A stretch of 64,000 nt of DNA from Mucilaginibacter mallensis (GTDB lineage Bacteria > Bacteroidota > Bacteroidia > Sphingobacteriales > Sphingobacteriaceae): NCBI RefSeq assembly GCF_900105165.1, contig NZ_LT629740.1, positions 2,852,001 through 2,916,000 on the forward strand. Reading direction: 5' to 3'. A program made the translations under genes and the position numbers. The notes beneath the pieces were generated by a model. It did no database searches. It saw only the letters and a list, made by a program, of their open reading frames with translations, and had not been told where the DNA came from. This document shows, piece after piece, positions 26,384 to 34,216 of this stretch. Every line of letters begins with the position of its first letter. The first letter of the stretch is position 1.

Positions 26384-27511
26384 ATGAAAAAGTTTAAAAA
26401 GATAACAGGCTGGCTACATCTTTGGCTCGGCTTAGCTGTTGGCCTTATACTCATTATTGTTGCTTTAACGGGTAGCCTGCTGACCTTTGAACAGGAGCTG
26501 GAACCCATTTTGTTTAAAAAACGAGAGGTTGTACTACCGGCAGGCCAGCGCCTGCCGGCGGACAGCCTTATACATATAGCCAATTCCGTTTTTGCCAACA
26601 GCCAGGTAAGCCGTATGATCATACCGCAAGATTCAACCCGTAGTGTGGAAGCGCGGATTGGAACAAAAGGGGAAAAGGGATTGAAAGTTGCCTACATCAA
26701 TCCTTACAATGGGCAGATACTTTATAAAGGAGCATACACTCAGCTATTTTACCAGCAGGTTAGAAGCCTGCACCGTTATCTGTTTTTGGGCGCCACCGGT
26801 AAAATCATTACCGGTATATCATGCTTTATTACCCTTTTTATGGTGATCAGCGGCCTGGTCATCTGGTGGCCGGCCAATAAAAGAGCCATTAAACAACGTT
26901 TTAAAATTAAATGGAATGCATCGGGAAAGCGGCTTAACTGGGATTTACATGCCGTGACAGGTTTTTACCTGTCCATCATCCTGCTATGCATTACCTTAAC
27001 TGGTTTTGTATGGAGCTATGATTGGGCTGACCGCCTTATTTATCAGCTGGCAGATGGAAAGAAAATAGAGAAGACTGATAAAATTAAAAATATCGCCAAA
27101 GGCAAAAATATAAAACCTGGTGTCTATCAGGCCATGATGGTTCAAACAGATAGTATTTATCCTTATCCAGGGTCAGTTGCTTTTAACATTCCGGCAAAAG
27201 GAGCTTTGGCTGTTACCGTGCAGAAAGAACCGGAAGCAAGCAGAGTTAGGCAGATTGACGCCGCTTATTTTGACAGCCACACCGGCAAGCTGCTGAGCAC
27301 CTTACCATATAACAAATTGACCACAGGCGATAAGATACGAAGGATGATCTTAACGATACATACCGGCAGCCTCTTAGGCTGGCCTACTAAATTATTATAT
27401 CTGTTTACTGCATTGTTTACAGCAAGCTTGCCTGTAACAGGTTTCCTGATGTGGTTCGGAAAACAAAAGAAATCGAAGCTACACGACCAAGATTTTTTGT
27501 CCAAAAAATAA
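26384..27511 (+). CDS. PepSY-domain inner-membrane protein (PiuB-like)
   Basis: A 375-residue membrane protein with four main hydrophobic segments: residues about 9-35 (LHLWLGLAVGLILIIVALTG), about 145-165, about 190-215 and about 335-355. Two PepSY-like periplasmic regions lie between them (PYNGQILYKG and DSHTGKLLST). The RSLHRYLFLG and LNWDLHAVTGFYLS segments with conserved His residues are standard for this family and suggest heme or metal handling. Members sit next to siderophore receptors and are thought to help reduce or release ferric iron in the periplasm. It is probably co-transcribed with the receptor and thus iron-regulated. Confidence 0.88.
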   Translation: MKKFKKITGWLHLWLGLAVGLILIIVALTGSLLTFEQELEPILFKKREVVLPAGQRLPADSLIHIANSVFANSQVSRMIIPQDSTRSVEARIGTKGEKGLKVAYINPYNGQILYKGAYTQLFYQQVRSLHRYLFLGATGKIITGISCFITLFMVISGLVIWWPANKRAIKQRFKIKWNASGKRLNWDLHAVTGFYLSIILLCITLTGFVWSYDWADRLIYQLADGKKIEKTDKIKNIAKGKNIKPGVYQAMMVQTDSIYPYPGSVAFNIPAKGALAVTVQKEPEASRVRQIDAAYFDSHTGKLLSTLPYNKLTTGDKIRRMILTIHTGSLLGWPTKLLYLFTALFTASLPVTGFLMWFGKQKKSKLHDQDFLSKK

Positions 27512-27858
27512 GGGCAAACCAGTTATAGAAATCGATTTGCCCATTGGATAGCGGGGCAGAATCGAATAAGTGTCGTGTCAATCATAAAATGTCGCTAGTC
27601 GTAAGCCTAAAGTCTTGAGTCAAAACTCAAAAAGAACGGAATATGGCTTTAGACTTACGACTAAAGACTGTTGACTTGATACTAGATTAATAGCACTATA
27701 AGCCTAAATTTATAGTCACCTGGCTGGGTGGAATTCGAACCGCTTGTTACTAGATTTGAGATACATTGCAAATCTTACCCACCGCTCCCGCAAGCATCAA
27801 ACGCTTGTGGCAATCAGACAGATACATTAAAGGACTTGCCACCTGCGTCGTCAGAAGA
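27512..27858. other. 347-base intergenic region with nested inverted repeats
   Basis: No gene is supported. Directly after the PepSY stop, GGGCAAA (27512-27518) can pair with TTTGCCC (27536-27542), a possible weak terminator without a T-run. A larger structure at 27597-27662 is listed separately. The segment 27721-27795 looks like a tRNA 3' end on the - strand but does not fold as a tRNA. The region ends at a GC-rich gene of likely foreign origin. Confidence 0.6.
27597..27662. repeat. nested imperfect inverted repeat
   Basis: AGTCGTAAGCCTAAAGTC (27597-27614) pairs with GGCTTTAGACTTACGACT (27645-27662) with two mismatches. Between the arms, TTGAGT-CAAA-ACTCAA (27615-27630) forms a perfect small hairpin. 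The composition resembles dispersed palindromic repeats of Sphingobacteriaceae, which is recalled rather than checked. Confidence 0.6.
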
Positions 27859-28428
27859 TTAGGATCGCAGCGCTCCAACATATCGATAAGTATTAATGAG
27901 CACGCCCGTTGGCGTGGTCTTCGTGCTGACTAAAGCGAGTTCGCGCGCGTCAACACTGTCTGAAAAGAAGCGTTTACCCCGGCCCAGCAAGACCGGGTAG
28001 ACGATCAGCACAACTTCGTCAACCAGTCCCTCCCCGAGCAGCACGGACGTCAGCGTAGAACTTCCACAAACGATCAGATCAGGGCCGTCCGTTGACTTAA
28101 CGCCGCGAACACCCGCTATGATGTCTGCGCCCAAATCCTTGACCGGGCCCCATTCGAGGCTGTCGGGCCTGTGGGTAGCGACGTATTTGGTCGCAGCATT
28201 CAGACCGTTCGCTATCGGACTATTCCCGGCTTTCGGCCAGAAGCCGGCCCAGGCATCGTAAGTGCGGCGGCCAAGCAGCAAATCAAAGCTCGTGCCGTAT
28301 GCCTCAGTGACGGCCTGCAGCCCAGCCGGGGTTCTATAAGGTGTCGTCCATCCGCCGTACGCGTAGTCTTCGTCATGGTCGATCACGCCATCCAGCGAGA
28401 TATGTTCAAAGATCCTGATCTTTCTCAT
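27859..28428 (-). CDS. dihydrofolate-reductase-like protein (RibD C-terminal domain family)
   Basis: A 189-residue protein of the DHFR/RibD reductase fold. MRKIRIFEHISLDGVID opens the first strand, DLLLGRRTYDAWAGFWP is the conserved NADPH-side motif, DLIVCGSSTLTSVLL and VLIVYPVLLGRGKRFF are the later core strands, and the end has TPTGVLINTYR. It is probably an NAD(P)H-dependent reductase of unknown substrate and not the folate enzyme. The coding sequence is close to 60 percent GC in two sampled 60-base lines (62 and 57 percent), far above its neighbours, which suggests recent transfer. It is monocistronic, with structured non-coding DNA on both sides. Confidence 0.85.
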   Translation of the reverse strand: MRKIRIFEHISLDGVIDHDEDYAYGGWTTPYRTPAGLQAVTEAYGTSFDLLLGRRTYDAWAGFWPKAGNSPIANGLNAATKYVATHRPDSLEWGPVKDLGADIIAGVRGVKSTDGPDLIVCGSSTLTSVLLGEGLVDEVVLIVYPVLLGRGKRFFSDSVDARELALVSTKTTPTGVLINTYRYVGALRS

Positions 28429-28442
28429 TTTGTTTGCTATTA

Positions 28443-28856
28443 GTTTAATGGTTATACGAAGTTAAAACGGACGAGGTGCCCGCACAAGGGGCAATCGTGA
28501 CAAAATGAGGGTGTTATTATGACTATTTGAATTTGTCCAAAACGAGAGTAACAATTTAAAATCAAACTCTTATTTTTTACTTTAACCTTTCTTTAATATT
28601 TGTGTTAACGACCCTAAAATGGAGCTCTACAACCATCAAAAACCCATAAATGGGTTCGATTAATTTCCCGGTTTCGGTACAAAAGCTAATAGTTAGATCG
28701 GCTTTTGTTTTTATGGACATTTACGTTATTTGCTCAAACGTTATGAACGAGCAGGCACGCCCAATTGAAATCGGAGTTTCCGTCAAGGGAGTGTCCCGAT
28801 AGATCGGGGCCCGGGTGCTTACAAAAGAATCGAGCAAGAAGTTCCGATACCCAGTC
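28443..28856. other. 414-base intergenic region with several hairpins
   Basis: No gene is supported. The stretch holds a small hairpin AACCCA-TAAA-TGGGTT (28641-28656), a terminator-like hairpin at 28679-28708, and CCCGAT-AG-ATCGGG (28795-28808) just beyond the stop of the - strand gene at 28857. The left part should contain the promoter of the DHFR-like gene on the - strand, but no clear -7 element stands out. Confidence 0.6.
28679..28708 (+). terminator. terminator-like hairpin
   Basis: ACAAAAGC pairs perfectly with GCTTTTGT across a 14-base loop and is followed by TTTTTAT. No + strand gene ends nearby, so it may end a short non-coding transcript or be a relic. It resembles the ACAAAGCC family of hairpins elsewhere in the window. 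Confidence 0.5.
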
Positions 28857-29408
28857 CTAATTTTCCCATTTTTGGAACTCTTTTATCTTTTTCCACGCAT
28901 TTCCTCCTTTTTTGTATAAATAATAAACTCCACCAGTATGGCCATTATTATTGGTATACCCGACAGAAATCATGACCATGGATTTATCATTCGAAAACAA
29001 GGGAAGTGAATAAAAATAACCAGGTTGATTTTTAGGGAACGACTCCTTATCTACGTCCAAAAGCTTTATACCATTTATCTTAAATTCCCAATAATAAGCT
29101 TTCTGCTTTTGGATCTGCTTTACGAAAAAATCAGCATCCTTTTTTGTAAATATTTGAAACAATATTTTATTGTGAGCAAAAATATTACCAAATGGATATG
29201 AGTATTGGGTGGTTGTTTTATATTCAAAATTGTACGGCATAAGTACCTGAATCCGTTGAGCAACATATTTTTTAGATTTTAAGTTGTCGCTTTTGAGGAA
29301 CCAACTCATAAAGTTAGTTATGCTTGAATCAGGCATTTCACTACTATATCGCTGTGCCTCAACTGTTAATGAAGTTAATGTCAGAATAGCCAGTAACAAG
29401 AGTCTCAT
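28857..29408 (-). CDS. secreted hypothetical protein
   Basis: A 183-residue protein with a clear signal peptide (MRLLLLAILTLTSLTVEAQ, cleavage after about residue 18). The mature part has an alternating beta/aromatic pattern with FKINGIKLLDVD and GGVYYLYKKGGNAWKK, but I recognise no family. There is no lipobox, so it is probably periplasmic or extracellular. It stands alone: the next gene upstream (AraC-type regulator) is divergent, and downstream is a structured intergenic region. Confidence 0.6.
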   Translation of the reverse strand: MRLLLLAILTLTSLTVEAQRYSSEMPDSSITNFMSWFLKSDNLKSKKYVAQRIQVLMPYNFEYKTTTQYSYPFGNIFAHNKILFQIFTKKDADFFVKQIQKQKAYYWEFKINGIKLLDVDKESFPKNQPGYFYSLPLFSNDKSMVMISVGYTNNNGHTGGVYYLYKKGGNAWKKIKEFQKWEN

Positions 29409-29730
29409 ATCAAATTGTTTATAATGTTGTAGGCGTAGTACTGAGAAGATCGTTTTCAGTTAATCTTGTAGCCAAATTTATAATAAAAATTCAATATTCA
29501 ACTTGTGGTTGATGTTTCACCCTACCACTTTGTTGCCTTTAACTTAGAAGCAATTGAATAAACTTTCCGCCACCTTTTTTACAAACCGTTATTATAAGCA
29601 ATTAAGCACGATAAAACTCAATATCTTCTAAAGAATGATCAGAAAATTGTAACTTTTGTTTTTATACCGATATTTATAATATGACCAAAAATTGCAAGCT
29701 TATTTTGGCTAATTTGGATTTTTGAAATAA
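29409..29730. other. 322-base divergent intergenic region
   Basis: It separates the secreted protein (-) from the AraC-type regulator (+), so it must carry both promoters. It contains repeat copy B at 29567-29658. No open frame worth calling and no strong hairpin were found. Confidence 0.7.
29567..29658 (+). repeat. degenerate intergenic repeat, copy B
   Basis: Begins CCGCCACC, includes ATAAGCAATTAA and TCAATATCTTCTAAA, and ends TAACTTTTG. It shares the first two motifs with copy A (23623) and the last two with copy C (31631), with the same 83-base spacing. Unlike the other two, it is not followed by a good terminator stem. Confidence 0.5.
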
Positions 29731-30879
29731 ATGCTGCTTAGATCCATAATATTTACCGGTGCTATAAATGGCTTATTTTTCATTCTGCTCTTGATGAATA
29801 AGCCGAAAAATTCTGATAGTGACAGGATACTAATGTTATGGATGGGGATCATTTCATTGCAATTAGGGTTTTATTACGATAACTTATCTGCCAACCCCAT
29901 TTTTCCGGACTGCTTACAACTGTTAGGTTTCTCTCTGCCTTTAATTAATTCTCCGGTGCTTTATTTCTATATCAGTTCATTATCTTTTGGGTACGATTTT
30001 AAATGGAGAAATATATCGATCCATTTACTTCCATTCCTATTTTTTAATTGCATAACTTTTTTTCTTCATTACATTAAAGTTGGCGACTTGTTTTTGAAAG
30101 ATGGATTCCCACATTTTAGTAGTACCTTAAATTCGGGGGTTAAGCATTTCTTAACAGCTTTATTAGCAATTATTCCCGGATACTACACTGTTTTAAGTTT
30201 TCTTGTACTTTTGCGACATCAAAAAAGACTGCCGGATAATTATTCCTATACCGAAAAAATAAACCTGAACTGGTTAAAATGGATTGTTGTTTCGCTGCTT
30301 ATTCTTTTCGCAGGGCTATTTTTATTTATCAGGTATGGGGTTAGTTACGGGCTTGTAGGTTACCCTGATCTTTTTGCAGTTGTTGGGGCCATCCTTACTA
30401 TCTATGTTTTTTTTATTGGGTTCTGCGGTCTGCATCAGGATGCAGTATTTAACAACGGTATATCACTTCAGGCAGATATTAATGAAGAAGACCTCATAGC
30501 AGCAAACTATAAAAATTCGGGGCTGAGCGACGAAAAGGCAGATCAAATTTTTATCCGGTTAAAACTTCACATGGATAAAGAGAAACCTTTTTTGAAAGAA
30601 GACCTGAGCCTGGCTATGCTTGCAGGTGAATTGGGGATTACCTCAAATCAGCTTTCACAAGTTATAAATCAGAAATCCCAAACCAATTTTTTTAATTTCA
30701 TAAACGGTTACCGGGTAGCTACAGTTAAAGATAAATTTAAAGACCCCGCATTGTCTGCTTATTCGATATTGGGAATTGCTTACGATTCCGGCTTTCGTTC
30801 AAAGTCTTCTTTCAATAAAATTTTTAAAGAAATTACAGGCCAAACACCTTTGCAATACCGAAAGGCTGTTAGCTCCTGA
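29731..30879 (+). CDS. AraC-family regulator with N-terminal membrane domain
   Basis: A 382-residue protein with about seven hydrophobic helices over residues 1-235 and a C-terminal AraC-type DNA-binding domain over about 275-380. The DNA-binding half shows MLAGELGITSNQLSQVIN (first helix-turn-helix), NFFNFINGYRVATVK, and SILGIAYDSGFRSKSSFNKI (second helix-turn-helix), ending GQTPLQYRK. Such membrane-bound AraC proteins are frequent in Bacteroidota; their ligands are mostly unknown. The next gene on the strand, 74 bases later, encodes another membrane protein and may be its target or partner. Confidence 0.88.
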   Translation: MLLRSIIFTGAINGLFFILLLMNKPKNSDSDRILMLWMGIISLQLGFYYDNLSANPIFPDCLQLLGFSLPLINSPVLYFYISSLSFGYDFKWRNISIHLLPFLFFNCITFFLHYIKVGDLFLKDGFPHFSSTLNSGVKHFLTALLAIIPGYYTVLSFLVLLRHQKRLPDNYSYTEKINLNWLKWIVVSLLILFAGLFLFIRYGVSYGLVGYPDLFAVVGAILTIYVFFIGFCGLHQDAVFNNGISLQADINEEDLIAANYKNSGLSDEKADQIFIRLKLHMDKEKPFLKEDLSLAMLAGELGITSNQLSQVINQKSQTNFFNFINGYRVATVKDKFKDPALSAYSILGIAYDSGFRSKSSFNKIFKEITGQTPLQYRKAVSS

Positions 30880-30953
30880 ATTTATAGGTCCTTCCCTACC
30901 TTTCCGGACGATTGCTGTCTGTTTTAGACTTTCCTTTGTTAAAAAAATAAGCA

Positions 30954-31610
30954 ATGGAAAGTCTTTCAATTATTCACAAAATTAATATTGCGATACATGT
31001 CGCAGCCGGTTCGTTAGCATTAGTTGTTGGTTTAATAGCAATTATTGCAAGTAAGGGAAGGAAGTTACACAGGCTAACCGGGCGGTTATTCCTGATCCTG
31101 ATGACTATTGTTATTTTAACCGGATTAATTGGGGTCTTTGTATTCGGAAGAAATACTTTTTTGCTGGTTATAACCGTAATGAGTGGTTATCTGGCATTTT
31201 CCGGATACCGGGTCATAAAAGCAAAGTCAAATGTTCCTAAGTTTACTGATATATTTGTATGCCTCATATCCCTGGTATCCGTACTATACTTCCTTTATTA
31301 TTTTAAATCTATCGGGATGATATGGTCACCCGTAATTATTTACAGTACGGTAGGCTATTTACTTTTGATGATCGTGTACGATTTGGGCAGATATTTTATA
31401 CCAACCAATATATATGGCAACCTCTGGATATCTGAACATATTTTAAAAATGGTGAGTGCATTCACCGGTTTATTATCTGCTTTTTCAGGAACAGTTTTCC
31501 CGCAGTATCAACCTTATAGCCAGTTTACGCCATCTATTTTAGGAACATTAGTCGCAATCTGCTTTATAATAGCTGTTCATAACAGAAAAAAATATGTTAA
31601 CGTTAATTAA
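30954..31610 (+). CDS. DUF2306-like membrane protein
   Basis: A 218-residue protein with about seven hydrophobic segments. The first, HVAAGSLALVVGLIAIIASKGRKLHRLTGRLF, has the H-x(3)-G and K-x-H-R-x-x-G-R pattern typical of DUF2306-like membrane proteins, where the two His residues are conserved. No function is known. It follows the membrane AraC-type regulator and ends about 140 bases before a terminator shared with the convergent ArsR-led operon. Confidence 0.65.
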   Translation: MESLSIIHKINIAIHVAAGSLALVVGLIAIIASKGRKLHRLTGRLFLILMTIVILTGLIGVFVFGRNTFLLVITVMSGYLAFSGYRVIKAKSNVPKFTDIFVCLISLVSVLYFLYYFKSIGMIWSPVIIYSTVGYLLLMIVYDLGRYFIPTNIYGNLWISEHILKMVSAFTGLLSAFSGTVFPQYQPYSQFTPSILGTLVAICFIIAVHNRKKYVNVN

Positions 31611-31630
31611 AAAACGATTGGGTAATCTTC

Positions 31631-31722
31631 CCATCGCCTTTTTATAATCTGCCATTTCATGCAGTTAACAGCAATAAAAGCTCAATATCTTCTAAAAAGC
31701 GCTCCTAAAGTCGTAACTTTTG
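31631..31722 (+). repeat. degenerate intergenic repeat, copy C
   Basis: Starts CCATCGCC, includes TCAATATCTTCTAAA (15 bases identical to copy B) and ends GTAACTTTTG, identical to copy B over 10 bases. The 83-base spacing between first and last motif is kept. A terminator hairpin follows 25 bases later. Confidence 0.5.
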
Positions 31723-31747
31723 GAATATTTTCAAAAATGTAATCGAC

Positions 31748-31779
31748 ACAAAGCCTGGTATGAAAATATCAGGCTTTGT
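31748..31779. terminator. bidirectional rho-independent terminator
   Basis: A 14-bp stem (ACAAAGCCTGGTAT with ATATCAGGCTTTGT, one G-T pair) around a GAAA loop, followed by TGTT. It lies between the convergent genes ending at 31610 (+) and 31803 (-). Including flanks, 43 bases match the terminator at 21365-21407 with one difference. Confidence 0.88.
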
Positions 31780-31802
31780 TGTTAAAAAATCGCTTCAATC
31801 AC

Positions 31803-32381
31803 CTAATCATCCAACCCTTTTCCATCAAGAATTTGCGGTATATATTTTTCAACTCTTGCCTCTCGGGTTTTAGATTGCTTAGGTGCAGAAAAATGCAGCA
31901 GATATGCTCTTTGCCGCCCTGGTGTTAATGCATAAAAAGCAGTTTTTAAGGCGGGGATCTTATCTAACTTATATTGAAATTCTCCAGCCATTGTGAATTC
32001 TGTAGTCGTTTTTAACTCCACTTTTAAGCCAGCTTTTTCCACTTCAATGGCTTCATAAATATAGGCTTTCAGAGTAGGTGCCATCTCAACGATTTCCCGG
32101 ATATTGGTGAACCGGATCTGGCGCGCAGCCTGCACATTCTCTGTTTGCTGGATCAGAATACCCTCAGCATCATTTAACAAAGCTCCTTTGAAAAACAAAA
32201 ATGCACAGTATTCCTTAAAAGCATGTATCAATACGATATTGCTTGCCCGAAACGTATAACAAGGGCAACCCCATTTCAATTCTTCGTCCAGTCCGCAATC
32301 AAGGGCAATCATTCTCAATTGCTCCAATTCTTCCTGCCATTTTTTGGCTTTGTTAAAATAAAAATCAACTTTAGGATTCAT
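31803..32381 (-). CDS. YdeI/OmpD-associated family protein (DUF1801-type)
   Basis: A 192-residue protein; the start at 32381 (MNPKVDFYFNKAKKWQEEL) is preferred over an ATG 33 bases upstream because homologues begin this way. The N-terminal half has the DUF1801/YdhG-like pattern ELKWGCPCYTF followed by CAFLFFKGALLND. The C-terminal part, with LKTAFYALTPGRQRAYLLHFSAPKQSKTREARVEKYIP, is the YdeI signature. The role of this family is poorly known; some members are linked to antimicrobial peptide or stress resistance. It is the last gene of the ArsR-led operon (36 bases after the DUF4256 gene). Confidence 0.88.
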   Translation of the reverse strand: MNPKVDFYFNKAKKWQEELEQLRMIALDCGLDEELKWGCPCYTFRASNIVLIHAFKEYCAFLFFKGALLNDAEGILIQQTENVQAARQIRFTNIREIVEMAPTLKAYIYEAIEVEKAGLKVELKTTTEFTMAGEFQYKLDKIPALKTAFYALTPGRQRAYLLHFSAPKQSKTREARVEKYIPQILDGKGLDD

Positions 32382-32417
32382 TGTACTCTTTGTTATAGTA
32401 TGTTGTTTATACAAAAT

Positions 32418-32984
32418 TCAGACCCTTAATGAGCCGCGGAAGCCCCTGGCAGCGTAGTACGATTCTGCGCCGTTATGATAAACAAAAACAGTGTCGTACC
32501 GGCGATCGCAAAAGATAGCCCCGCCAAGTTTTCTTATATCAGCAGGCGTTTTCACCCAGCTCGATGTTTTTGTATCGAATTTTCCAAGTTTCTGTAATTC
32601 CTGGTATTGTTCTTCCGATAAAAGCTCAATACCTATACCATTTGCCACATCAACAGCGGTATTTTCCGGTTTAAATTCTTTTCTTGCCGCATGCGCTTCA
32701 CGGTCATAACAAAGACTCCTGCGGCCTTTTGGACTTTCCGCTGAACAATCATAAAAAATATATTCACCAGTCTTTGTATCATAACCTACAACATCCGGTT
32801 CGCCACCGGTTTGTTCCATTTCATTTACCGACCACAATTTTTCAGTATCAGCTTCCACCTTTGCCTGCACGTTAGTCCATTCAAGGTTTTTATGGCGGTT
32901 CATATTCTTCTCAAAACGGACTTTTAACACGTTGAGTAGTTCTTCACGTTCTTCTGATGATAACTTCTTTTTATTGCTATTCAT
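32418..32984 (-). CDS. DUF4256 domain protein
   Basis: A 188-residue protein starting at ATG 32984 (MNSNKKKLSSEERE); a longer frame exists upstream but would overlap the previous gene. The sequence has the DUF4256 hallmarks NMNRHKNLEW near residue 30, GGEPDVVGYD, YIFYDCSAESPKGRRSLCYD and a FRGSLRV end. No catalytic function is known. It is conserved in gene order with DoxX, SRPBCC and YdeI-type proteins in this operon. Cytoplasmic, without signal peptide. Confidence 0.88.
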   Translation of the reverse strand: MNSNKKKLSSEEREELLNVLKVRFEKNMNRHKNLEWTNVQAKVEADTEKLWSVNEMEQTGGEPDVVGYDTKTGEYIFYDCSAESPKGRRSLCYDREAHAARKEFKPENTAVDVANGIGIELLSEEQYQELQKLGKFDTKTSSWVKTPADIRKLGGAIFCDRRYDTVFVYHNGAESYYAARGFRGSLRV

Positions 32985-32994
32985 ACCTATGTAT

Positions 32995-33339
32995 TTATGC
33001 TTTCGTAGCGTCTTTTGCAACAAATCGATCATAAAAACTGCCAGTGCCCTTTGCATCCATTCTACCTACAATTGCCTCCACCGAACTTTTACTTAATTCA
33101 AAATTCGGTCGTAAATGGTAATGTTCTCTTGCTCCCATAGGAAGGTCTGCCCGATTTTCTTGATTTAAGTCGGCTATTGTCATTAAAAGTTTGGCAAAAG
33201 ATCTCAACCCTTCGGGGTTGCCATGAATTAATACTTCTTTCCATTTTTCTATTTCACCTTCAAACTCGTCTTCTTTATCTGCAACAAAAATGTCCAAATG
33301 GCCTGTAATTTCGTTGCCCTTATATTTCTTACTTATCAT
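32995..33339 (-). CDS. small conserved hypothetical protein (possibly Imm32-like)
   Basis: A 114-residue soluble protein. The central GNPEGLRSFAKLLMTIADL followed by REHYHLRPNFELSKSS and AIVGRMDAKGTGSFYDR resembles small proteins annotated as immunity protein 32, where a GL-x-x-L-A helix precedes an H-x-H-L segment. I am not certain of that family. No toxin gene is adjacent, so if it belongs there it may have been recruited for another role. It lies 10 bases from the DUF4256 gene and 16 from the DoxX gene. Confidence 0.55.
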   Translation of the reverse strand: MISKKYKGNEITGHLDIFVADKEDEFEGEIEKWKEVLIHGNPEGLRSFAKLLMTIADLNQENRADLPMGAREHYHLRPNFELSKSSVEAIVGRMDAKGTGSFYDRFVAKDATKA

Positions 33340-33355
33340 ATTAAATATTTATTGG

Positions 33356-33736
33356 CTAATTAACTGAAATCTTTCTATCCATAGGCCTGAAATACCAGGA
33401 CAAAATAATAAAAACAGTTTGCATAAATGGCCCGATAATTTCTTTTAAGCCATCATCGCCGATTGCCAGATGCGAAACCAGTGCCCCTGTCATAGCAAAA
33501 AAGAAACCTGCATAGGCCCATTCCTTAATTAGTTTAAACCTCGGAATTAAAATAGCTATAACTCCAAGAATTTTCCAAACGCCAAGTATATTCATAAAAT
33601 AAGGCGGATACCCCAAATGAGCAACCATACTTGTCATCTCTTTTGTATGACATATTTGCTGCAAGCCACTTACCAGCATGCCAAAAGCCAGTAATGCTGT
33701 GGCAACCCAATAGATAATTTTATTTCTCTTTTCCAT
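33356..33736 (-). CDS. DoxX-like membrane protein
   Basis: A 126-residue protein with four membrane helices: residues about 8-27, 45-65, 72-92 and 97-115. GVWKILGVIAILIPRFKLIKEWAYAGFFFAMTGA is the DoxX family core. These small proteins are linked to redox or quinone processes, but the exact reaction is not settled. It sits in the middle of the operon, 6 bases after the SRPBCC gene. Confidence 0.88.
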   Translation of the reverse strand: MEKRNKIIYWVATALLAFGMLVSGLQQICHTKEMTSMVAHLGYPPYFMNILGVWKILGVIAILIPRFKLIKEWAYAGFFFAMTGALVSHLAIGDDGLKEIIGPFMQTVFIILSWYFRPMDRKISVN

Positions 33737-33742
33737 GGTATG

Positions 33743-34210
33743 TTATTTTAATTTGCTTATGATGTCTTGTATCCGGTTATGTGCCATATTTATGCCTTGA
33801 GCAAAAGGTAACTTCAGCACCTGGTCTCTTTGTGCAACCGATTCATATATTACATGCATACTGAGTTTACTTGTGCCTGCGGAAAGCTGTTCAAATTCGT
33901 AAACTTCAAGCTGTACGCCGAACGGCATATTCTCCATTTCAAATGTCTTTGTGATCTTCTTGTTCGGGCTAAACTCATGAATTACTCCGCTGGCTTTAAA
34001 CGCGACGTTCCCTTTGCCGTCGCTTGTTTCAAATTGATAACTGCCGTGCTTTTTACTTTCAAGCTTCAGCACTTTGGTACCCATCCATTGTTCGATAAAT
34101 TCTGGCTCTGCATACGCTTTAAAAAGCAATTCTACCGGCAAATCAAATTCCCTTGTGATCACCAGATCCTGTTTGCCATCTTCGGCATTAACTTTTGTTT
34201 TTTGTTCCAT
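33743..34210 (-). CDS. SRPBCC (AHSA1-type) domain protein
   Basis: A 155-residue single-domain START/Bet v 1 fold protein. VITREFDLPVELLFKAYAEPEFIEQWMG is the standard N-terminal motif of AHSA1-like proteins, followed by a beta sheet with FKASGVIHEFSPNKKI and a C-terminal helix. It should bind a hydrophobic ligand. In Bacteria such genes very often follow an ArsR-type regulator, as here, with a 6-base gap. Confidence 0.92.
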   Translation of the reverse strand: MEQKTKVNAEDGKQDLVITREFDLPVELLFKAYAEPEFIEQWMGTKVLKLESKKHGSYQFETSDGKGNVAFKASGVIHEFSPNKKITKTFEMENMPFGVQLEVYEFEQLSAGTSKLSMHVIYESVAQRDQVLKLPFAQGINMAHNRIQDIISKLK

Positions 34211-34216
34211 AGTGGT

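Noticed and set aside
27721..27795. tRNA-like sequence on the - strand (GGTTCGAATTCC and a terminal CCA)
   Set aside because: After the T-loop only nine bases remain before CCA, too few for a T-stem plus a 7-bp acceptor stem, and the D-arm and anticodon arm do not form. At best a remnant; not annotated as tRNA.
28641..28670. TGGGTTCGATTA resembling a tRNA T-loop
   Set aside because: No pairing stem or acceptor arm; the bases belong to a small hairpin.
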